64,000 nucleotides of DNA from Sclerotiophoma versabilis (lineage: Eukaryota; Ascomycota; Dothideomycetes; Pleosporales; Didymellaceae): contig JAAROD010000004.1 in assembly GCA_012274445.1 (NCBI GenBank), positions 992,001 through 1,056,000 on the forward strand. The letters are read 5' to 3'. Positions within the stretch are counted from its first letter, which is position 1. Each line of letters begins with the position of its first letter. Below are positions 56,387 to 64,000 of the stretch, one piece after another. The notes under the pieces are model-generated. The model was not told the DNA's origin and did no database searches. It was given only the letters and a program-made list of their open reading frames with translations. The translations under genes were made by a program, and so were the position numbers.

Positions 56387-58393
56387 GCCTCGACGCTACT
56401 CGGCAGCATCGACCACCGACTGCCCAACGAACTCAGCCTTGCAGTGGTGCAGCAGCTCGCGCACGACAAGCGCACGCTCTGCGCGCTCGCACAGACATGC
56501 CGCGGCTTCCAGCAGCTCGCCGAAGAGCTCCTGTACAAGACGATCAAGCTGCGCTCGGTGCGCGACCTGCAGCGCATCATCTCGGCCTTGGTCGCCCGCC
56601 ACGAGCGCGTGCGCGCAGTGCAGACGCTGCGCATCCTGTACCGATGGAACGAGCACCTCGAGGTCAGCGTGGAGCGGCGCAAGGCCTTCAACGAGTGCGT
56701 CGCCCAGATGGTCAACCTGCGCGAGTGGCACATTGAGAGCCCCTACGACAACTTCAAGTGGGAGCAGGGCGGCCACGAGTGGGTCGAGGGCGACATGGAG
56801 CGCTTCCGCCAGGCCCTGGAGAAGGCCTGCGTCGAGGGCGCGCGCGAGAAGGCGCGCTTTGCCCACGACCGCCAGCTGTGGAAGAGCGCGCAGCGGACCG
56901 TGGGGCTGGCCCAGCTCGAGTCGCTCACCATCCACTCGCACGGCGCCCGCGCCGACTTCTGGCTGCTGGACCGCTTCCACTGCCTCTTCCGCCACCCGAG
57001 CCTGCGCTACCTGCACGTCTCGTGCGTCACCCTCCCAGACGCGCTGCCCGTGCTGGAGCCGCACCGGCGCACCACCCCGCTGACCACGCTCATCTTCGAC
57101 GAGTGCAACCTGGAGCCCAAGAGCCTGCAGCACATCCTGTCCACGCCCGCAAAGCTGAAGCACCTCACCATCGGCGAGAACGTCCACAACATCAACAGGA
57201 CCGTCGCCCTGTCGCCCCGCCTTTCTCCAGATCCACTCGCCGCCCTGGAAGCCATCGCACCCGTCGCCCACTCCCTCGAGACCCTGACCCACCTCGACTC
57301 GAAATGGCGGCTCAACCCCGAGAAACACCTCATCACCCGCAGACGTGTGCCGGGCGACGGAATGCGTCGCTTCCACTCCCTCCGAACCATCGAGTGCGAT
57401 ACAGACTCGTTCCTGCACGAGGCCGTCGTCATGAACCACGAGCTCTGCCCACCGAACCTCGACACCCTGATCGTGCGCCGCCACTTCCACGTCGCCGAGA
57501 ACTTCTTCGACTACCTGCCGGACCTGGGAATCTACACCGTGCTTCCGTCTCTCAACACGCTCGAGCTCAGACAGTCGGCTGCCTCGTTCAACAAGCTTTC
57601 GACCGCCGACTACATCTGCGAACCCGACCGACTGCGCAACCGGCACGCCTACGCCTATGCCCTTTCCAAGTCCAACATCAACTTCAAAGTCAGCATCGAG
57701 CTCGGGCGCGGCTCGTCCCTTATCCCACCGTATCTGCATGGCGAGCCGGTGCCAGAAGTCCGGTGCCTGTACGATGCATCGCTCGTCGGCTTCAGACGAC
57801 GCATCAACAATGAGCCCGTTGTCCACAACGATCCTGAACACCGGCAGATGCATCTTCTCACCCCCTTCCACCCTTTCCGCCGCGAGCATCTGCACTCACG
57901 CCTCCCCAAATCCGCTCCCTCTCCCTCCGAGCCCCCTACCACATCGACGGACGAACATCTCCCAGAGACTGACCAGCTCGGTGACGACGACGTCCGGCAT
58001 TTGACGAACGCGACCCACCGCACGCTCGATCAGATGAAGGAGCGCTTCGCGCGCGGCTGGCGCCTCGAACACACCCTGGACCCGGACGTCGAGGAGCCGT
58101 GGGACGAAGACGAGGACTTCGAGGGCACGGATGAGGAGACGGACAGCGATTTCGAGGCTATGATCGCCGATCTGCAGAATGATGGCGATGAGGACGCCTT
58201 TCTGCAGTTTATGGCGCATATGCAGGAGGAGGGAATTGAGATTGAGATGGGGAGTGAAGATGAGGACGGAGGAGGTGGGAATGGAGATGATGATGGGGAG
58301 TGGCATGATGCAGAAGAAGGAGAGGCGCAAGTGGACACGGATTGGGAAGATGCAGAGGATGACCTCGAGGAGCATGAGGCGGACCTGGATTGA
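56384..58393 (+). CDS. F-box protein with acidic tail, 669 aa
   Basis: Single exon from ATG 56384 (MASTLLGSIDHRLPNELS). Residues 10-50 match an F-box: LPNELSLAVVQQLAHDKRT and LCALAQTCRGFQQLAEELLY. A long leucine-rich-like region follows (LESLTIHSHGA, LRYLHVSCVTLPDAL, LKHLTIGEN, LDTLIVRRHF), probably used to bind a substrate. The last 170 residues are strongly acidic (WDEDEDFEGTDEETDSDFE, EDEDGGGGNGDDDGEW). F-box proteins recruit targets to SCF ubiquitin ligases via Skp1. The frame is open upstream through the hexamer repeat, but no upstream ATG exists in that frame. The target is unknown. Confidence 0.82.
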   Translation: MASTLLGSIDHRLPNELSLAVVQQLAHDKRTLCALAQTCRGFQQLAEELLYKTIKLRSVRDLQRIISALVARHERVRAVQTLRILYRWNEHLEVSVERRKAFNECVAQMVNLREWHIESPYDNFKWEQGGHEWVEGDMERFRQALEKACVEGAREKARFAHDRQLWKSAQRTVGLAQLESLTIHSHGARADFWLLDRFHCLFRHPSLRYLHVSCVTLPDALPVLEPHRRTTPLTTLIFDECNLEPKSLQHILSTPAKLKHLTIGENVHNINRTVALSPRLSPDPLAALEAIAPVAHSLETLTHLDSKWRLNPEKHLITRRRVPGDGMRRFHSLRTIECDTDSFLHEAVVMNHELCPPNLDTLIVRRHFHVAENFFDYLPDLGIYTVLPSLNTLELRQSAASFNKLSTADYICEPDRLRNRHAYAYALSKSNINFKVSIELGRGSSLIPPYLHGEPVPEVRCLYDASLVGFRRRINNEPVVHNDPEHRQMHLLTPFHPFRREHLHSRLPKSAPSPSEPPTTSTDEHLPETDQLGDDDVRHLTNATHRTLDQMKERFARGWRLEHTLDPDVEEPWDEDEDFEGTDEETDSDFEAMIADLQNDGDEDAFLQFMAHMQEEGIEIEMGSEDEDGGGGNGDDDGEWHDAEEGEAQVDTDWEDAEDDLEEHEADLD

Positions 58394-58543
58394 GGAACAC
58401 GATATTCCACGATACGAGAGAGTGAAGTGACCATGACTACAGGGAACGACACCATGATACCAGCTTCTATGCCATTATAGAAAGCCGTCTGACGTAAGGT
58501 CTCTTTCCAAGGCGTGCCTGCACTACTACCTATTCTTAAACTC

Positions 58544-59845
58544 TTAGACATCGTTATCCATGTCCTGATTCTTGGATGACGACGCAAGCTCTTCTAGCTT
58601 TTTGAGCGCCTCCTTACGCTCTTGTCCGCTCGGCCAGCCAACTTCCACCACCCCCCTTCTGCTCCCCTGTCCCAGCTTCCGTGGCACATGAACATTGTTC
58701 CCGTTCTCGTCAACGAATCCATATAAGACAAAGTCCAAGTAGTACTTTTGGACATCCAGCCCCCTCTTGATACCCTCCATGATCACCATGTCGACCGCAC
58801 TATCCATCCTCTTCCCATCCATATGCCACCCTTCTCTGCTCAGCAAACCCCACTCCTCCTCCGGAACTCCATTCTCGATCTCGTCGTCAAGCCAGGTATG
58901 CGTGTCGGTATCCAACTCCTCGCTCAGGTAGGTGCGGACGAGTATGTCTGTCGCTTTGTCGTAGTCCATCTTCAAATCGCCCGTCAACAACTTGTACAGC
59001 ATCCCCAGCCCCTTCTGCGTAAGCAGCATGTGACTCAATTCGCCAATGCCGTTCCCCAGCACGGGGTCCGAGAACCGCATATCCAGCTTGACCAACAAGC
59101 ACTGAAAGGCCAGAATATCCTCATCACTCCATATCTCCCGATCGCGCAAGAACGCCTGCCGCAGTGCGACACTCTTGCACTCCATCACGCACCAGAACTT
59201 GCACATCACCTCGAACGCCCTAGTCGGCACCCTCAACCCCTCCGCCGCCAGACTTGTCAGAATCCTCCGAACCATCCGCTGACGCAACAGAACCATGCCC
59301 ACCCACCGGAACCCAGGCACATCCCGTGCCAACCACGCCCGCCCGTCCATCGGCCGCAGCATCGGGTCGCTGATACACAGCTCCGGAAACAGCACCCAGG
59401 AAAATATTGGTGCCGCGAGAGGCGCGTGGTATTGTGCGTACTCGTGTATGAGACCGACTGAGTACTTGTTTAGCCGGTAATGGAACTCTTTGTCGATGGC
59501 GTACAGCGAGGTGACGCTGGTATACGACAGTCGTATGCAGAATTGGAAGAAGAGGTTGGGGTGTCGCAGCAGCGATTTGTAGACGTTGAAGGTTGGATTG
59601 CCAAAGGTTGAGGAGGGCACGCATGACTGGGGTAAGGAGGTTTTTGGTGTGGAAGGTGGTGGTGGCTGCTCGACCCCCCAGACGGCTGTTGCGATGTTGC
59701 AGCGGCGATGGCGATGGCGGCGTACTACTTGCGCTGAGTCTGACTCGCTTGTTGGAGGAAAGGGCATACTGAAAGTAGGCAAGAGGTCGTCTGCTGTGCG
59801 CTTTTGGCCGTGTGAGTAGTTCATTATGAATGTGCATGTCCGCAT
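58544..59845 (-). CDS. Unrecognised protein, 426-433 aa
   Basis: Single-exon gene. In-frame ATGs are at 59845 (MRTCTFIMNYSHGQKR) and 59824 (MNYSHGQKRTADDLLPTF). The first gives 433 aa, the second 426 aa. The N terminus is Ser/Pro-rich and contains a basic run VVRRHRHRRCN. The body is a soluble, mostly helical protein with many conserved-looking aromatic residues (YKSLLRHPNLFFQFCIRLSY, FRWVGMVLLRQRMVRRIL, WSDEDILAFQCLLVKLDMRF). The C terminus is charged. It looks like a conserved filamentous-fungal protein, but I recognise no domain. It is convergent with the F-box gene, 150 nt apart. Confidence 0.75.
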   Translation of the reverse strand: MRTCTFIMNYSHGQKRTADDLLPTFSMPFPPTSESDSAQVVRRHRHRRCNIATAVWGVEQPPPPSTPKTSLPQSCVPSSTFGNPTFNVYKSLLRHPNLFFQFCIRLSYTSVTSLYAIDKEFHYRLNKYSVGLIHEYAQYHAPLAAPIFSWVLFPELCISDPMLRPMDGRAWLARDVPGFRWVGMVLLRQRMVRRILTSLAAEGLRVPTRAFEVMCKFWCVMECKSVALRQAFLRDREIWSDEDILAFQCLLVKLDMRFSDPVLGNGIGELSHMLLTQKGLGMLYKLLTGDLKMDYDKATDILVRTYLSEELDTDTHTWLDDEIENGVPEEEWGLLSREGWHMDGKRMDSAVDMVIMEGIKRGLDVQKYYLDFVLYGFVDENGNNVHVPRKLGQGSRRGVVEVGWPSGQERKEALKKLEELASSSKNQDMDNDV

Positions 59846-60191
59846 TGGAGGCACTTAACAGGGGGAAGGGTAGGAGGACAAAGTTGTGTGAAGTCAGAAA
59901 TAGACTGCGTATCGAATGGTAACAAAGCCAACAGGCGCCGCTTGAGCTGTAGGCAGCAGTGAGATTCTAAGTGAAAGGAAGCCTCCACATCGTCACAAAA
60001 CTCAATGTGTGCATTGAGTAGGCTGACCAATGTAAGTCTAGTGACTTTAATCTACATTTGATTGCTTTGAATGCAGCACCTGCGGATCTGTCTAGAGAGA
60101 CAAGTGCCCAAGGAGGCTAGATGCAGCCATTCTATACCTTGGATGTCAGACCAGATACGCCTAGACGGCAGGCCAAAGGAAGGGCATGTGT

Positions 60192-61169
60192 CTAAGGCTC
60201 ACCGCTGCAGACCTTGTAACCATCAATGATGACTTGCGCGTCACGGCGAAATTTACCCTTCCACTGTGGGAACAGACTAACCAGATCGCCTTGATACTTG
60301 TCCATGACCTTATCGACTTCCTTGCGAGTCTTGCAAGGTCGCAGTTGACCCTTCGTGAAGCCAATCTGATTGACCGCATCGGTGCTCCAGGTCTCGATGT
60401 GCATGAAGTTCCCGATCTTCTTCCCATTGACTTCGCTCGGGGGTAGGTTAACCTGATTTGACCAGTCAATATAAATAGCCGCTTGATGTAGGATTGAGAA
60501 ATACCTACACGCACAAGTTTAGGAACGTTGCAGTAGATGCCTTCCCACCTGCCCGGTACGTCGTAGCAGTTGTATCCCTTGGGGTACCGCGTGTATGCGC
60601 GCAGCGTGTCGGCAGCCAGCTGCAACATGACGACGCGTGTGTTCTCGTTATGGAAGCAGCCCTTCTCGATTCGCACGCGTGCTTTCCGCAGGTTGACCCT
60701 CCAAGATGGATCACCCTCGACAAGTGAGTTGGTCCAGAAAGATTGCCAGTCGGTCGGGTGTTTCGGCCAGCCAGGACAGCAACCCGTCGGGGATGGAGGG
60801 CAGGCTTTGTTCAGGAGGTCGAAGACTTGGTCAGAGAGGTTAGAACCGCGGATGTCACCAAAGTTGACCGGCTTGCGCGAGTCGCCGCCAGCCCAGATCT
60901 CAACCGTGGCCCACTTCTGCCACTCGGTGGAGGGTTCATAGCGGTGGGCGGTGATAGTGCTGGCTGAGAGTTCTACTTGATGTATTAGCAGGCTTCGATA
61001 GGAGAAGGAGAGGTATGGATAAAGTACCTGAAGGGGTAATGACAATTGTGCTTCCAGACAAGGTACCATCAAGAGTCCGGACGCCGACAAGCGGCGATGG
61101 GGCTGCAGACGCGAAAGCTACGAGGTGCAAGGCCAAGTCGCAAAGAATGGAGTTGATGAGGAGCCTCAT
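60192..61169 (-). CDS. Secreted Cys-containing protein, about 289 aa
   Basis: Three exons, 61169-61028, 60975-60509 (or from 60972) and 60452-60192. The signal peptide is MRLLINSILCDLALHLVAFASA. The mature protein has Cys residues in KACPPSPTGCCPGWP, EKGCFHN, GYNCYD, GIYCNV, RPCKTR and YKVCSG, so several disulfides are likely. It also has many Trp and Tyr residues. There is no membrane anchor. The second intron ends in a tandem acceptor AAGTAG, so two isoforms differing by one residue are possible. The neighbouring frame at 61713-62167 resembles its C-terminal third. I do not recognise the family; a small secreted effector-type protein is possible. Confidence 0.78.
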
Positions 61170-61712
61170 GTTGAAGTAAGTAACGTGAAAGGGCAGGCAG
61201 AGTGGAGAAGAGGTTATCAGGTCGACAGCGATAGTAGAGTGAGAAACGAGGGCGGGCAGAGCGAAGATATACGGTGGGGATAGCAACGAACGTGGTTGTG
61301 AGACAGTAGCACTGGAACGCGAGTGAAGGTGAGCTACATACTTATGCTGGCCAGATTTATGGCTCAAGTGAAACGCTCGACTTCGTTTTCTTGCGAAAGA
61401 ATTCATGCACTGCGCATTGTTCATGTAGTCATGCCCGGAACTCGGATTGGCTCAGATTGCAGCGGCATTTCGCACTTGAAATTACATGCACCTTATGCGA
61501 ATCCGCAATGACAGTCTATCTGCTCACATAAGAGTTCAGAGAAGCAGGCACCGAGTGTCGTTCGCCAAGGTTCCATTATTCGCGCTGTGGTATCTAAAGC
61601 ATCTTCTGAGTGTCTACGAAAGAAAGTGAGAACATCTTCAGGAATCCGCAAACCTGTACATAAAGTTGTTCCTCACATGCGTGAACCGTTACTATCCCTC
61701 TACGAAAGTCGC

Positions 61713-62167
61713 TCAGGCCTGCAGCTCATCAGAGGTCACGCGAGCATCACGGTGGAACCCAGAATTGGAATCAGGAAAGCTGCGCATGACATAGTTGGCA
61801 TATTTGTCCTTGAAAGTGACAGCCTCTTTGCGCGTCTTCCACCAGCGCTGCTCGCCGGATAGTGAGACCTTCTTGTACTCATTGGCGCTGTAAATCTCGA
61901 CCTGCCAATGGTTGTGAATGTTCAAGCGAGTTATGAGCTCTGAAATCCCTGAGTCAATCTTGATGCAGCGTGTCAAAAGGTTAAGCTGAGGTATTTAGCT
62001 ACGACGGTTAGTGTTGCATACAAAGTCTTTTCCCCAATCAGGTTCTGAGCTCTCAATATCGCGCAGCATTACAATTTTAGGAGCAGTGTAAGAGAATGTC
62101 TCTATGTTGACCTGTACCATACTCCCGAGCACGTATCTCTTAGGCTCATCCAGGGTGTAGAACAGTT
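61713..62167 (-). pseudogene. Divergent or decayed relative of the adjacent secreted protein
   Basis: A minus-strand frame reads ELFYTLDEPKRYVLGSMVQV and SSEPDWGKDF. A possible 36-nt intron (62021-61986, GT-AG with a CTAAC motif) would join it to a 90-residue stretch ending at 61713. That stretch shares its C-terminal pattern with the neighbouring gene: WKTRKE versus CKTRKE, then KDKY versus MDKY, SFP versus LFP, and FHRDARV versus FRRDAQV. Upstream sequence (62170-62400) is protein-like only in pieces and no signal peptide exon was found. It is either a diverged gene with a missed 5' end or a pseudogene made by tandem duplication. Confidence 0.5.
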
Positions 62168-62973
62168 CCTACGCTGCTTTGGCATCGCTCTGGCATAAGA
62201 AATTGGCCGCGGTGCGTGGTAAGTACTCCAGGTGTATTTGTCACTTTGAACAGTCTGTAGGATTAAGCACCTACCTAAGTATCGACATGAGGTGGTTTTC
62301 CAAGTCAAGGAGTGAGTATGTTGGCACCAGCCTTGAGCAACATATCAGGCAGATCAGAATACATCTGAGCCTTGATTCAATTACCATCGAAGAACGAGGA
62401 AACGTAGCATCATGCATAGATTCTCGCTCTACCGCTTGACTTGAAGTACATCACATTACTGAGAAAATATCTTCGACTCATTTGTCTCAAGCACGTAGCC
62501 CGCTGATAGCTTTGAGATGTTCCACATGGCCTAAACTTCTCCCGTGTGTTCCTCGCCCTCATGGAAGTTCCATCGACACCCTGTGGGGCAAGTCTTTGGT
62601 ATAGCGAGATCGGAAGGATAGATACCGTGTGAAGCCTTGGAAACATTGCAAACATCAATCTTGTGACCATAGCTAGACAGAATATCACTAATGTGGGACC
62701 CAGTAAATCTTTGTAGGCCTGTAAGGCAGACGCGCGTTGACGGTAATGACTTTGATTCGCGGAATGACTTAACCTAAGTGCATATTCCAAGCGAACTCAA
62801 GGAGTGAACGAATCATCTGAATGAGTTCAGTCCTTAAATTGTAGGCCAAACCAGCAAATTCAGTAGTTGCGTAAAGATCCGCATCCGTTCTTTCCATGAG
62901 GAGCAATCAACTGTGAGTGCTTCAGCATTCTCTCGGCTCTGCGCAGAGCTTGACAATAGAGCGCACATCAGCT

Positions 62974-63270
62974 ATGCTCATTTATGGTCGCGAAGGAGCG
63001 TACTCGTATTTGACCATTCGCTGTGGAAAATCAATCCACTTTGAGTTAGCGCAACTGGCTGACATCCTGATGTTATGGATCAACTTGCACGTTGCAATTA
63101 CACATCTACCATCTCTTGACCTCAACAATGCCATTGCCATCGCTAAGGCCGAGACTGGTATCATTGTACATGCGAACGGTTTCTTTCACAAAACTAAACC
63201 AGAATCAATTACGCAGCAGCAGCAGCAGCAGCAGCAGCTATCTGACCTCGAAGACTTCTTTCCGTTTTAA
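62974..63270 (+). CDS. Possible small Gln-run protein, 98 aa
   Basis: ATG 62974 opens MLIYGREGAYSYLTIRCGK and the frame ends after eight Gln codons with LSDLEDFFPF. There are no recognisable domains and no intron signals. The poly-Gln comes from a CAG microsatellite. This may be a chance frame. Confidence 0.15.
   Translation: MLIYGREGAYSYLTIRCGKSIHFELAQLADILMLWINLHVAITHLPSLDLNNAIAIAKAETGIIVHANGFFHKTKPESITQQQQQQQQLSDLEDFFPF
63214..63237. repeat. (CAG)8 microsatellite
   Basis: Eight perfect CAG units. On the plus strand they lie in a frame reading poly-Gln. Confidence 0.9.
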
Positions 63271-63595
63271 GAAGCCACACCTACGAAGTTTCAGATATCG
63301 TACGCACTATCATATCGACTTCATCAATCAGAATAACTAAGTAATGTTTTCCATCGTGAAGAGCACTTGTATAGCCTGGTATCCTGGCGATGTCCACAAC
63401 ACGGATCACTGTCGGCGATGCCCCACAGCACATTACTCGCAACTTCGGCATGAAAACTTCTACAAGCTACCATAACCATCGCGGGTGCATCGACGCTGTT
63501 CAGTTTGAGAGCTTGAATGATGTGATCACCGTCTGCTACCCGAGAAAATATCGGTTGTAACTTGCCCTCTGTTCATGATTCAGATCAGCAATATC

Positions 63596-63660
63596 TGGCC
63601 TAATGGTCCAATGGCAAGGTGCTTGACTACGATTTAGTCGAAATCAAGAGACTCCAGGTT
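63596..63660 (+). pseudogene. tRNA-Arg(ACG)-like relic with intron
   Basis: The sequence matches the middle of a fungal tRNA-Arg. The D arm resembles TGGTCCAATGGCAAGG. The anticodon stem CTTGA pairs with TCAAG and its loop contains ACG plus about 10 extra bases that fit a tRNA intron one base after the anticodon. The variable region and 5' T stem read AGACTCCAGGTT. After GGTT the conserved T loop and 3' halves are lost, so the gene is 3'-truncated and cannot give a tRNA. The acceptor stem is not confirmed. Confidence 0.55.
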
Positions 63661-64000
63661 GTAAGTAGTGATAAATGCGCACTAGCCCTTGTTCAATTCC
63701 TAACAGTCCACTAGCGACCCCTGGTTAGGTCATGAGACGATCTTTTTGTTCATGCGCTATAGGATATGCTTAATGTCCTTGGTACATGATCATTATCATA
63801 GGGAATGAAACTTACCAATTACTTCGCTTTGTACCCATGCCAGATAGGCGAGCTACTGTGGTAATGACTTCCATTTTGTTGTTATGATTTCTTAACCGAT
63901 CTTAGGCCTTCACACAGGACCTCAAGGTTCCCTTGTGAGTCTTGACATGTATAGCTCACGGACGTTGCCTTCCTCGCCCATTTTTTCGATGGATGAGAAC

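Noticed and set aside
56396..57895. 499-codon minus-strand frame opposite the F-box gene
   Set aside because: It is the complement of a clear F-box/leucine-rich coding frame and has no domain; long antisense frames are expected in GC-rich DNA.
62410..62790. 126-codon minus-strand frame
   Set aside because: No domain, no splice context, composition like random frames; it lies in the decayed right end.
1..64000. Secondary-metabolite gene cluster
   Set aside because: EthD, SDR, transporter and Zn2Cys6 genes are present but scattered over 40 kb among housekeeping genes, and no PKS, NRPS or terpene synthase backbone gene was seen.
1..64000. CRISPR arrays, insertion sequences, LTR pairs or integrase genes
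   Set aside because: No repeated spacer structure, long terminal repeats or transposase/reverse transcriptase motifs were recognised in the sequence.

Overview
The window is nuclear DNA of a filamentous ascomycete (Pezizomycotina, most likely Dothideomycetes). Genes are spaced about one per 2 kb on both strands, most carry short (about 45-90 nt) GT-AG introns with CTAAC/CTGAC-like branch sites, and the content is typically fungal: Zn2Cys6 and Fungal_trans-type regulators, a HET-domain relic, an Egh16-like secreted protein, a PTH11/rhodopsin-like membrane protein, an MFS sugar transporter and an NCS1 permease. There are no operons, CRISPR arrays or prokaryotic elements. Exon boundaries given here were assigned by hand from splice signals, reading-frame phase and protein-family continuity; they are not supported by transcripts.

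Layout. 0.4-10.3 kb: an unrecognised small protein, an EthD-domain protein, a Ste23/insulin-degrading metalloprotease, an unrecognised protein, a DUF1279 mitochondrial protein, a Tyr-rich protein and a YjbQ/UPF0047 protein. 10.3-13.8 kb: a gene-poor stretch holding a HET-domain gene destroyed by stops and frameshifts. 13.8-24.7 kb: all on the minus strand, complex I subunit NDUFS6, a Zn2Cys6 regulator, dynamin Vps1, V-ATPase subunit A (Vma1) and a short rhodopsin-like membrane protein. 24.7-32 kb: mitochondrial ribosomal protein bL27m, a CoA-transferase family III (AMACR-like) enzyme, a minus-strand pseudogene, and long stretches without recognisable genes. 32-47 kb: a Fungal_trans-like regulator, an SDR enzyme, a ten-exon sugar transporter, AP-1 mu (Apm1), a secreted type-B carboxylesterase, a Trp-rich GPI-anchored candidate and an NCS1 permease. 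47-59.8 kb: a pseudoenzyme-like AMP-binding protein divergently paired with nucleoporin POM34, a DUF4748 protein, an Egh16-like secreted protein, an F-box protein and an unrecognised protein. 60-64 kb: a Cys-containing secreted protein, a divergent or decayed relative of it next door, and a 3'-truncated tRNA-Arg relic.

The genes do not form one pathway or a biosynthetic cluster. Three housekeeping genes belong to endomembrane traffic and acidification (vps1, vma1, apm1), several others to mitochondria (NDUFS6, bL27m, DUF1279 protein). The accessory part consists of secreted, transport and regulatory genes scattered between them. I found no convincing novel multi-gene system. The most interesting items are single-locus oddities: the vma1 gene structure (a non-AG intron end, a GC-AG intron, two micro-exons, an intron in the codon where yeast carries an intein), a possible mitochondrial leader on Ste23, the RIP-like HET ruin, and the secreted-protein pair near the right end.
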